Assembly (NCBI RefSeq): GCF_000429545.1
Contig: NZ_KE386916.1
Span: 1-34,199, forward strand
Direction of reading: 5' to 3'
Length of the DNA: 34,199 nt
From: Arenibacter certesii DSM 19833
GTDB taxonomy: Bacteria; Bacteroidota; Bacteroidia; Flavobacteriales; Flavobacteriaceae
Positions within the stretch are counted from its first letter, which is position 1, and every line of letters begins with the position of its first letter. The translations under genes and the position numbers were made by a program. Below the pieces are notes generated by a model that made no database searches, was not told the DNA's origin, and worked only from the letters and a program-made list of their open reading frames with translations. Shown here in pieces: positions 14,653-22,410 of this stretch.

Positions 14653-15156
14653 CTATTCTCTCCACTCTTTTAAAATTTCTTCAACAGCGGCATTGATTTT
14701 ATCCTGTTCCTCCTCAGTTACTGGTTTACGCTCCTTTTTATTCTTCTTAATGCTGTTAATCGAGGCTTGTATATCCTCTTCGGAAAAGCCTACAAAGGCC
14801 ATTTCATAAAGACAATGGACAATTATGTCTTGTGCAGTAAAAATAGCTAGGCTTTCTTTGCTAACTTCCATCCCCAACCATTGGCGCCATGGTATGAATT
14901 CAATTCCCTGCGGGTAGTTTTCTTCTTTCGTATTAGGGTTTTTATGTAGTCCAAAAACATCAACATAATTTTCATCTTCACCGATTACCGATTTTAAACC
15001 CAATCCCATATCCGTTTTTTCAGGATCCATCTTTTTCAGTTTTTCGAACACCAATTCATATCCCTTTATATTTTTCTCTGCCTCGGGATAGGTTGTTAAA
15101 AATTTGGATGCAATGCTTGCCCAGGTATGGGTTTGTATTAGTTTATTGAAGGTCAT
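14653..15156 (-). CDS. Conserved hypothetical protein, DUF6557-like
   Basis: A 167-residue soluble acidic protein. The N-terminus 'MTFNKLIQTHTWASIASKFL' followed by 'YPEAEKNIKGYELVFEKLKK' resembles, from memory, a small conserved Bacteroidota family (DUF6557). The middle has 'IEFIPWRQWLGMEVSKESLA', and the C-terminal third is Lys/Glu-rich and likely helical. No catalytic motif is visible. The stop is TAG, and the same frame continues open for 49 more codons (14503-14652), so this copy may be truncated. It lies on the edge of the restriction island, in the opposite direction to hsdM. Function unknown. Confidence 0.6.
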   Translation of the reverse strand: MTFNKLIQTHTWASIASKFLTTYPEAEKNIKGYELVFEKLKKMDPEKTDMGLGLKSVIGEDENYVDVFGLHKNPNTKEENYPQGIEFIPWRQWLGMEVSKESLAIFTAQDIIVHCLYEMAFVGFSEEDIQASINSIKKNKKERKPVTEEEQDKINAAVEEILKEWRE

Positions 15157-15225
15157 TTTGCACTTGTTTTTAAGTGGTTTTGGTGAATTGCCGATTAAAA
15201 TAAGGTTCGTTGATTTAATAATTGT

Positions 15226-15518
15226 TTAGTCTATAAATTTTAAAATTTTTTCTGGGTGTTGTAAGTAATAACCTCTAGGTATTATTCTTCTTGTTTTACT
15301 CTTTAACCGAACCAGTTCCTTATAGAATGTATTCTCGCTAATCAATGAGGTGCATGCATCACTAGTGTGGTATTCATTGCCTTTCCGATGTAATCAGCTA
15401 TTTGCACATAATTTTTATTGCTGTTATGAATAAAATAATCTATCGTAATCTGATTAAACCGATGGCCGAATGGGTTTTTCACCAATAGATTTTCAATGCT
15501 ATTGAGGTTTAAAGCCAT
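15226..15518 (-). pseudogene. Frameshifted small gene, about 97 codons, unknown family
   Basis: From an ATG at 15518 the frame gives 58 residues starting 'MALNLNSIENLLVKNPFGHR' with 'FNQITIDYFIHNSNKNYVQ' and 'IADYIGKAMN', stopping at TGA 15342-15344. A second frame overlaps the stop and continues 'TSLISENTFYKELVRLKSK', 'RIIPRGYYLQHPEKILKF' to a TAA at 15226. Joined by one frameshift near 15350 they make a coherent protein of about 97 residues, with a basic helical C-terminal half that could be a small DNA-binding or regulatory protein. It lies between the DUF6557-like gene and hsdM and may once have regulated the island, but that is a guess. Confidence 0.55.
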
Positions 15519-15692
15519 ATCAATTTTTTTCCTAATAGGGCGACTTTTCTTTTTTCTACATCAACAACTAAGGTATGCCTGTAAAACAGGTTTTTTAAGA
15601 AATCATTTTTTATTTACACGCTTTTTAAATCGATAGGAATTTTAGGATAATTGGATATCTTTAAGGTTTAATAAAATTACACCTACCAAATA

Positions 15693-17261
15693 ATGACAGA
15701 ACAGAAAGCAAAACTGGAGCAACAACTCTGGAACATTGCCAATACCCTACGAGGTAAAATGAATGCCGATGAATTCCGCGATTATATTCTAGGATTCATT
15801 TTCTATAAGTACCTCAGTACAAAAATGAACCTGTATGCCAATAAAATATTAAAACCAGACGGACTCACTTTTCAAGAAATAGAAGGACATCCCCAGGAAG
15901 CCGAATATATGGCTGCTATTAAAGATGCTGCCCTAGATAGGTTGGGGTATTTCTTAGAGCCGTCACACTTGTTTAGCGAATTGGCAAAAAGAGGTAATGG
16001 CGGTGGAAAGCACCAGTTTATTCTGGGAGATTTGGCTAAAGTACTTACTCATATAGAGCAAAGTACTATGGGTTCTGAAAGTGAAGAGGATTTTGGAAAC
16101 CTGTTTGAAGATTTGGACCTCACCAGTTCCAAGTTGGGAAAATCTGAAAACGATAAAAACGAACTCATCGTAAAAGTCCTTACGCATTTAGATGAGGTAG
16201 ACTTCGACCTGGAAAACACGGAGAGCGATGTCCTTGGGGACGCCTACGAATATTTAATTGGGCAGTTTGCCAGTGGTGCAGGGAAAAAAGCGGGGGAGTT
16301 TTATACCCCGCAACAAGTGTCCAATGTGTTGGCGCAATTGGTAACCGTGGGTAAGGAGCAACTTAGAAATGTGTACGACCCTACCTGTGGCTCTGGCTCG
16401 CTATTGTTGCGTGTGGCCAAAGAGGTAAAGAGTGTGGGTGCCTATTACGGACAGGAGATGAATCCTACCACCTATAACTTATGTCGAATGAACATGATTA
16501 TGCATGATGTGCATTACAAGCGATTCGACATAAAGAATGAGGACACCCTAGAGCGACCACAACATCTAGACTTACGTTTTGAGGCTATTGTTGCCAATCC
16601 GCCTTTCTCTGCTAAGTGGAGTGCCAGTCCTTTGTTTATGAGTGACGACCGTTTCTCCGCCTATGGGAAATTGGCCCCCAGTTCTAAGGCCGACTTCGCC
16701 TTTGTGCAACATATGGTGCATCAGTTAGATGATAATGGGACTATGGCGGTAGTGTTACCACACGGGGTATTGTTTAGGGGTGCTGCCGAAGGCCATATCC
16801 GTAAGTACCTTATAAAAGACCGTAATTATCTGGATGCGGTAATAGGCTTGCCTGCGAATATCTTTTATGGTACCAGCATTCCCACTTGTATTTTAGTGTT
16901 AAAAAAGAACAGGTCCCTGAGCGGAGCCGAAGGGAACGTTCTTTTTATAGATGCCAGTCAGCATTTTGAAAAGGTGAAGACCCAGAACATGCTGCGCGAA
17001 GAAGACATCAATAAAATAATTGATACTTATAGAGAACGAACCGTGGAGGATAAATACAGCTATGTGGCCTCGCTTAAAGAAATAAAGGAAAACGATTACA
17101 ACCTAAACATCCCTCGGTATGTAGATACGTTTGAGGAAGAGGACCCAGTGGACCTAACAGCGGTGGCGGCCGAATTAAAAGCCCTGAACAAGGAAATAGC
17201 CGACACAGACTCCACCATAGCCGATTTCTGTAAGCAGTTAAACATTGAAACCCCTTTCTAA
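15693..17261 (+). CDS. hsdM: Type I restriction-modification system DNA methyltransferase subunit
   Basis: A 522-residue N6-adenine methylase. The N-terminal HsdM_N helical domain ('KLEQQLWNIANTLRGKMNAD', 'FRDYILGFIFYKYLS') precedes the catalytic domain. SAM-binding motif I is 'VYDPTCGSGSLLLRV' (Asp229), the 'GEFYTPQQVSNVLAQL' box lies just before it, and catalytic motif IV is Asn302-Pro-Pro-Phe in 'IVANPPFSAKW'. It pairs with HsdS to methylate the target and with HsdR to form the nuclease. Its TAA overlaps the hsdS ATG by one base (TAATG), which implies translational coupling. All expected motifs are intact. Confidence 0.96.
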   Translation: MTEQKAKLEQQLWNIANTLRGKMNADEFRDYILGFIFYKYLSTKMNLYANKILKPDGLTFQEIEGHPQEAEYMAAIKDAALDRLGYFLEPSHLFSELAKRGNGGGKHQFILGDLAKVLTHIEQSTMGSESEEDFGNLFEDLDLTSSKLGKSENDKNELIVKVLTHLDEVDFDLENTESDVLGDAYEYLIGQFASGAGKKAGEFYTPQQVSNVLAQLVTVGKEQLRNVYDPTCGSGSLLLRVAKEVKSVGAYYGQEMNPTTYNLCRMNMIMHDVHYKRFDIKNEDTLERPQHLDLRFEAIVANPPFSAKWSASPLFMSDDRFSAYGKLAPSSKADFAFVQHMVHQLDDNGTMAVVLPHGVLFRGAAEGHIRKYLIKDRNYLDAVIGLPANIFYGTSIPTCILVLKKNRSLSGAEGNVLFIDASQHFEKVKTQNMLREEDINKIIDTYRERTVEDKYSYVASLKEIKENDYNLNIPRYVDTFEEEDPVDLTAVAAELKALNKEIADTDSTIADFCKQLNIETPF

Positions 17262-18676
17262 TGGCAGCACAAAACAAACCGTCTTTGCGAGGAGGAACGA
17301 CGAAGCAAACTGCTGAAACCAAACGGAACGTCGAACCAGGGAAGAAGCAAGCAGTTCAAAAAGAGACGTCTTTGCGAGGGCAGGATGCCAGGAGGAACGA
17401 CGCAGCAACCAGCTCGAAGCAAACTGTCCAATCCAAACGGAACGCCAAATCAAAAGAACCCCGCATCCCCGCCCTCCGCTTTAAAGAGTTTGAAGGGGAG
17501 TGGGAGAAAGTTAAGTTTGGCAAACTTGCCGAATTCAAAAATGGATTAAACTTCGGAAAAGAACAGGAAGGAACCGGGCTAAAAGTTATTGGAGTAGGAG
17601 ATTTTAAAAATCATATGAGTATATCCTATGATTCGTTGAGTAAAGTTAATATTCCTGAAAGCCATAAAGAAGCTTTTTTGTTAAAAGACAATGATTTACT
17701 TTTTGTAAGATCGAATGGAAACAAAGATTTAATTGGTAGAGCTCTATTTTTAAACAAAGTAAAGGAAGAAATTGGATATTCTGGCTTTACAATTAGGGCA
17801 AGATTTAATCAAGGGTTGGAGATTCATCCATATTTCTACGCAATTTTCTTTAAATCTGCAGCTCCTAAAAAACAGTTTTTACTGTTAGGAGGTGGTACCA
17901 ACATTTCTAATCTAAATCAACAAATATTATCTGGGTTAGAAATTCCAAAACCCTCCCTCCCCGAACAACAAAAAATAGCCTCCTTTTTATCTGCGGTAGA
18001 CAAAAAAATACAGCAGCTCACTAAAAAGAAGGAATTGTTGGAGGACTATAAGAAAGGGGTGATGCAGCAATTGTTTACTGGGAAATTGAGGTTTAAGGAT
18101 GAGTATGGGAATGAGTTTCCGGATTGGGAGGAGAAACGGTTGGGGGAGGTAATGCAATTGCCTGAAAAAGTGAAGCCAACTAACTTTAACGTCGACAAAT
18201 TATTAACTGTTAAACTGCACACAAAGGGATTGTTCAAGAATAATAATACTGAAAGTTTAAAATTAGGAGCTACTAACTATTTTGTTAGAAGGAAAGGTCA
18301 ATTTATTTATGGAAAACAAAATTTATTTAATGGTGCCTTTGGCATAATACCTGATGAATTTGATGGTTTCTATTCATCAGGTGATATTCCATCCATTGAT
18401 TTTATACCAAAAAAAGTGGTTCCGAATTTTGTCCTTTTTTATCTGAGTCGAAAAAACTACTATTCAAGATTAGAAAATATAGCTAGTGGTTCAGGAAGCA
18501 AACGTATTCATGAAAAAACGTTTCTCGAAATTAAAGTTAAATTTCCTAGCCTTGAAGAGCAACAAAAAATAGCCAATTATTTATCGGCCATAGATACTAA
18601 AATAGAAGCGGTTAATCAACAAATAGAAAAAACACAGGAGTTTAAAAAGGGGTTGTTGCAAAGAATGTTTGTTTAA
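17261..18676 (+). CDS. hsdS: Type I restriction-modification specificity subunit with repeat-encoded N-terminal extension
   Basis: A 471-residue DNA-recognition subunit with two target-recognition domains. TRD1 (about residues 67-235) starts 'RIPALRFKEFEGEWEKVKFG' and TRD2 starts 'DEYGNEFPDWEEKRLGEVMQ'. Each TRD is followed by a conserved helical region: 'LPEQQKIASFLSAVDKKIQQ' and 'LEEQQKIANYLSAIDTKIEA'. Residues 1-66, before TRD1, are not normal for the family: they are low-complexity (SLRGGTTKQ, SLRGQDARRNDAATSSKQ) and are encoded by two copies of a REP-like DNA repeat that also occurs, in other frames, between hsdS and hsdR. The ATG overlaps the hsdM stop, so the extension is expected to be translated. 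Confidence 0.93.
   Translation: MAAQNKPSLRGGTTKQTAETKRNVEPGKKQAVQKETSLRGQDARRNDAATSSKQTVQSKRNAKSKEPRIPALRFKEFEGEWEKVKFGKLAEFKNGLNFGKEQEGTGLKVIGVGDFKNHMSISYDSLSKVNIPESHKEAFLLKDNDLLFVRSNGNKDLIGRALFLNKVKEEIGYSGFTIRARFNQGLEIHPYFYAIFFKSAAPKKQFLLLGGGTNISNLNQQILSGLEIPKPSLPEQQKIASFLSAVDKKIQQLTKKKELLEDYKKGVMQQLFTGKLRFKDEYGNEFPDWEEKRLGEVMQLPEKVKPTNFNVDKLLTVKLHTKGLFKNNNTESLKLGATNYFVRRKGQFIYGKQNLFNGAFGIIPDEFDGFYSSGDIPSIDFIPKKVVPNFVLFYLSRKNYYSRLENIASGSGSKRIHEKTFLEIKVKFPSLEEQQKIANYLSAIDTKIEAVNQQIEKTQEFKKGLLQRMFV
17281..17450 (+). repeat. REP-like repeats inside the 5' end of hsdS
   Basis: GTCTTTGCGAGG begins at 17281 and again at 17368 (offset 87 bases). GGAGGAACGACG(A/C)AGCAA follows in both, and CCAAACGGAACG recurs at 17319 and 17433 (offset 114). 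Both offsets are multiples of three, so the reading frame survives. The same core words occur in clusters at 18684-18880 and 19165-19340. Confidence 0.75.
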
Positions 18677-18683
18677 AATGAGA

Positions 18684-18881
18684 GTCTTTGCGAGCCTGCC
18701 TACCGTGAGGTAGGCGGAGCGCGGCAAGCTTTTGTCATTGCGAGCGAAACGGAGTGAAGCGTGGCAAGCAGCAAGAATTTGACAGATTGCTTCGGCCTTA
18801 CGGCCTCGCAATGACCGTAAAAAGGGGGAGATTGCTTCGGCTGATTGCCGCGTCGTTCCTCCTCGCAACCCGCCTCGCAAA
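18684..18881. repeat. REP-like repeat cluster between hsdS and the GIY-YIG gene
   Basis: GTCTTTGCGAG at 18684 and GTCATTGCGAG at 18734 in one orientation, with CTCGCAATGAC at 18805-18815 and CTCGCAA near 18862 and 18874 in the other. Inner palindromes include GCCTACC/GGTAGGC and GGCC...GGCC. ATTGCTTCGG occurs twice. The cluster can fold into long cruciforms or RNA hairpins. Confidence 0.75.
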
Positions 18882-18883
18882 TT

Positions 18884-19186
18884 ATGAAACCAGGATTTGT
18901 ATACATACTCGCCAATAAGAACAACACCACCCTGTACGTGGGGGTGACATCTAATTTGCTAAGGCGTATACAGCAACATAAGGAGAAGCACTATAAGAAA
19001 TCGTTCTCTGCGCGTTACAATGTAGATAAGTTGGTGTACTATGAAGCGTTTCAAGACATAGGAGAAGCCATAGGAAGGGAGAAACAATTAAAAGCAGGGA
19101 ATAGAGCAAGGAAAGTAGCACTGATAGAGAAGGAGAATCCAGGATGGGATGATCTGTCAGAACAAGCGACAGATTGCTTCGGCTGA
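18884..19186 (+). CDS. Small GIY-YIG nuclease domain protein
   Basis: A 100-residue GIY-YIG family protein (UPF0213/YhbQ-like). It starts MKPGFVYILANKNNTTLYVG, giving the VYI...YVG strands that stand for GIY...YIG, then 'VTSNLLRRIQQH' with the catalytic Arg27, and 'AIGREKQLKAGNRARKVALI' with the metal-binding Glu near residue 66. The ATG at 18884 is the domain's natural start; the upstream open frame is repeat DNA. The last residues, ATDCFG, are encoded by the next REP-like repeat, so the gene's 3' end merges with it. It sits between two repeat clusters and separates hsdS from hsdR. It may be a passenger or a mobility factor of the repeats rather than part of the restriction system. Confidence 0.9.
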   Translation: MKPGFVYILANKNNTTLYVGVTSNLLRRIQQHKEKHYKKSFSARYNVDKLVYYEAFQDIGEAIGREKQLKAGNRARKVALIEKENPGWDDLSEQATDCFG

Positions 19187-19340
19187 TTGCTTCGTCGTTC
19201 CGACTTGCAACCAGCCTCGCAATTAGTCTTTGCGAGTGGAACGCAGAGAAGCGCGACAAACTGTAAATTAGGAATACGAATTAAAATGATTGCTTCGGCG
19301 GATTGCTTCGTTTCACTCGCAATGCCAGCCTCGCAATGAC
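19165..19340. repeat. REP-like repeat cluster between the GIY-YIG gene and hsdR
   Basis: Contains GATTGCTTCGGC, a second ATTGCTTCGTCGTTCC, CTCGCAATTAGTCTTTGCGAG (two cores back to back), a further ATTGCTTCGGCGGATTGCTTCG and terminal CTCGCAATGAC ending at 19340. Orientation alternates, forming inverted repeats. The cluster begins inside the 3' end of the GIY-YIG gene. Confidence 0.75.
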
Positions 19341-19359
19341 AAAATAAAAACCAATACAA

Positions 19360-22260
19360 ATGACCACCCAACCAGAAGCCATACTAGAACATAACCTAAT
19401 CCAACAGTTGGTTGGTTTGGGCTATACTTCTGTTAAAGTACAGGACGGAGACGCCTTGCTGTCCAACTTAAAATCGCAGTTAGAAACCTTTAACAAGACT
19501 AGCTATACCGATAAGGAGTTTGATGGAATCCTGAACCATTTGGCAAAGGGTAATGTGTTTGAAAAAGCCAAAACCCTAAGGGATCGTTTTAGCTTTATAA
19601 AGGAAGATGGGGAGGTGGACTATGTGCAGTTTTTTGATTCGGAAAACTGGAACAACAACCTGTTTCAGGTAACCAACCAGGTGCAACAAACAGGTTCTTA
19701 TCTAAATCGATATGACGTTACGCTGTTAGTGAACGGCTTACCTCTGGTGCAAATAGAGCTTAAACGCCGCGGACTAGAGATTAAAGAGGCCTTCAATCAG
19801 ATAAATCGGTATCAACTACATTCTTTTTGGAGCAATCATGGCTTGTTTCAGTACGTTCAATTGTTTGTGATTAGCAATGGCGTAAATACCAAATATTTGG
19901 CCAATAACAAACTGCAATCCGTAAAGCAGACTTTCTTTTGGGCAGACAAGACTAATAAGAATATTACAGGGATTACAGAATTTGCGGCCTACTTTTTAAA
20001 CCCGGACCACTTGGGTAAAATGATAGCACATTATATTGTGCTCAACGAGACCCATAAGATAATGATGGTGCTTCGTCCCTATCAATATTATGCCGCCGAG
20101 GCCATTATTCATCAAGTGAAAACAAGCAGGGAAAACGGATATATCTGGCATACTACAGGTTCAGGGAAAACCTTAACGTCCTTTAAGGCAAGTCAGATCC
20201 TAATGGATGTACCAGAGGTCTATAAGGTAGTTTTTGTGGTAGACCGTAAGGATTTGGATTATCAAACCATGAAGGAATTCAATGCCTTTAAGGAGGGAAG
20301 TGTAGATTCTACGGATAACACCCATAGTTTGGTAAAGCAGTTTCTTGGAAAATTTAAAGATAAAAAAGGGGTGCGAAAAGATTCGGACCTCATCATTACC
20401 ACCATTCAGAAATTAAACAATGCCATATCTGGCCATTATCGCAATAAACTGGAGCATTTAAAAGAGGAACGCTTCGTCTTTATTTTTGATGAGTGCCACC
20501 GGAGTCAGTTTGGGGATACCCACGCCCGTATAACCGAGTTCTTTTCTAATAGTCAGTTATTTGGGTTCACTGGCACCCCCATATTTGCAGAGAATGCCTC
20601 TAAAAACGATTTAGGGAAGCGTACAACACGAGATTTGTTTGGTGCCTGCTTGCATAAATATGTCATTACAGATGCCATTAGAGATGAGAATGTATTGAAA
20701 TTCGGTATTGAATATATAGGGAAATACAGAAATAAGAGTAACACCTTCATAGATATTGAAGTGGAGGATATAGATAGGAAAGAGGTGCTAAATTCCCCTA
20801 TGCGATTGAATAAAATTGCGGATTACATCATCGCCCACCACGATCAGAAAACATTCAATAAGGACTACTCGGCTCTTTTTGCTGTGAGCAGTATTGACAA
20901 TGTAATTGCGTATTACGATATTTTTAAACAGAAGAAGGAAGCAGGAGAACATAATCTGCGCATTGCTACCATATTCACCTATGGGGCCAATGAAGATAAT
21001 GAGGATGCCCAGGATTTTTTACCCGGAGATGAAATGCTCAAAGCAGCAGAACCAGCATTAGCGTATAATAGCAGTCACACAAGGGATAAGTTAGAGAGTT
21101 ATATTGCCGACTACAATAAAATGTACAATACCAGTTTTACCACCAAGGACAGTCAGCAATTCGAGAATTATTTTAAGGACATCAGTAAGCGATTAAAAGA
21201 GCGGGAGAAAGATACCTTTAATGACGAAAAGGACCGATTGGACATTGTGTTGGTGGTTAACATGATGCTTACCGGATTTGATGCAAAAAAGGTAAACACG
21301 CTCTATGTAGATAAGAATCTAAGGCAACATGGCTTAATTCAGGCCTTTTCCCGCACCAACAGAACATTAGGGGAGCAGAAGTCGCAAGGGAATATACTGT
21401 GCTTCCGCAATCTTAAAAAGGCTACAGACGATGCCATCACCCTGTTCTCTAACAAGGACGCCATAGAGGTAGTCACTATGCCAGATTATGAGGTGATTGC
21501 CGAGAAGTTTGAAGAAGCCTTAAAAAACCTACGGGAAATTACCCCCACCTACCAAAGCGTGGACAATTTAATAAGCGAAGACGACGAAGCCGCTTTTGTA
21601 CAGGCTTTTAGACGACTAATGCGTAATATGAATGTGTTGCAATCTTACACCGATTTTGATTGGGACGATCTGCCGATAGAGGCGCAGGAGTTTGAAGACT
21701 ATAAGAGTAAGTATTTAGATCTATATGAAAAAGTAAAACGGGATTCTAAAAAACAAAAAGCTTCTATTCTAAACGATATAGATTTTGAATTGGAGCTGAT
21801 CCACCGAGACCGAATAAATGTGGCCTATATTTTAAAGTTGTTGGCAAAAATGAAGGGTGCCAAAACTACAGAAGCCCAAAACCAGAAAAAAGCGATTATA
21901 GATCTGTTGGGAGGTGATGTGATGCTGCGTAGTAAGCGAGAATTGATCGAAAAATTTATAGAGGAAAACTTACCCAAGATAGATGACGTAGATGCCATAG
22001 AAGAGGAGTTTGAAGCCTATTGGAAAGATCAGAAGGTATTGGCCTTGGGGAAACTATGTGAAGAGGAAAATTTAGACAAGGCACAATTTAAAGCTTTAAT
22101 AGATGCCTATATCTACAGCGGCCACGAACCCATAAAAGACGATGTCTTTAAATGCTTGGATAATAGACCCAGTATTTTAAAAGCCAGAGAAATAGGGGAA
22201 CGCATCCTTTCTAAAATGAAGGAGTATGTCCAGGTCTTTATTGAGGGAATGACGGGGTAG
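19360..22260 (+). CDS. hsdR: Type I restriction-modification nuclease/translocase subunit
   Basis: A 966-residue protein. The N-terminal nuclease domain has a PD-(D/E)xK site: Asp119 in 'NRYDVTLLV' and Glu133-Leu-Lys135 in 'LVQIELKRRG'. The SF2 translocase follows: Walker A 'HTTGSGKT' (Gly267-Thr271), 'VFVVDRKDL' (motif Ia region), Walker B Asp377-Glu-Cys-His380, 'FGFTGTP' (motif III), and motif VI 'QAFSRTNRT'. The C-terminal helical part binds the HsdM/HsdS core. All motifs look intact and the length is normal. It is cut off from hsdMS by the repeats and the GIY-YIG gene, so it may need its own promoter. Confidence 0.96.
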   Translation: MTTQPEAILEHNLIQQLVGLGYTSVKVQDGDALLSNLKSQLETFNKTSYTDKEFDGILNHLAKGNVFEKAKTLRDRFSFIKEDGEVDYVQFFDSENWNNNLFQVTNQVQQTGSYLNRYDVTLLVNGLPLVQIELKRRGLEIKEAFNQINRYQLHSFWSNHGLFQYVQLFVISNGVNTKYLANNKLQSVKQTFFWADKTNKNITGITEFAAYFLNPDHLGKMIAHYIVLNETHKIMMVLRPYQYYAAEAIIHQVKTSRENGYIWHTTGSGKTLTSFKASQILMDVPEVYKVVFVVDRKDLDYQTMKEFNAFKEGSVDSTDNTHSLVKQFLGKFKDKKGVRKDSDLIITTIQKLNNAISGHYRNKLEHLKEERFVFIFDECHRSQFGDTHARITEFFSNSQLFGFTGTPIFAENASKNDLGKRTTRDLFGACLHKYVITDAIRDENVLKFGIEYIGKYRNKSNTFIDIEVEDIDRKEVLNSPMRLNKIADYIIAHHDQKTFNKDYSALFAVSSIDNVIAYYDIFKQKKEAGEHNLRIATIFTYGANEDNEDAQDFLPGDEMLKAAEPALAYNSSHTRDKLESYIADYNKMYNTSFTTKDSQQFENYFKDISKRLKEREKDTFNDEKDRLDIVLVVNMMLTGFDAKKVNTLYVDKNLRQHGLIQAFSRTNRTLGEQKSQGNILCFRNLKKATDDAITLFSNKDAIEVVTMPDYEVIAEKFEEALKNLREITPTYQSVDNLISEDDEAAFVQAFRRLMRNMNVLQSYTDFDWDDLPIEAQEFEDYKSKYLDLYEKVKRDSKKQKASILNDIDFELELIHRDRINVAYILKLLAKMKGAKTTEAQNQKKAIIDLLGGDVMLRSKRELIEKFIEENLPKIDDVDAIEEEFEAYWKDQKVLALGKLCEEENLDKAQFKALIDAYIYSGHEPIKDDVFKCLDNRPSILKAREIGERILSKMKEYVQVFIEGMTG

Positions 22261-22410
22261 ATATGATGATTTTATAAATCTTATTTAGCACCCTTTAATG
22301 CTTACTTTTGAAGTAGTTAAAAAATAGTTAGTTAAAATGCTGCTTCCCAAGTGTTAGGAATTAACATCACAATAGATTTCTAAATTTAATATTATAATTG
22401 AAGATTAAAG

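Noticed and set aside
17281-19340. CRISPR array
   Set aside because: The repeats differ in length, alternate in orientation, have no regular unique spacers and lie near no cas genes.
18581-19371. Several antisense ORFs with words such as LRGGTTRQSAEAI
   Set aside because: They are translations of the REP-like repeats on the minus strand, not genes.
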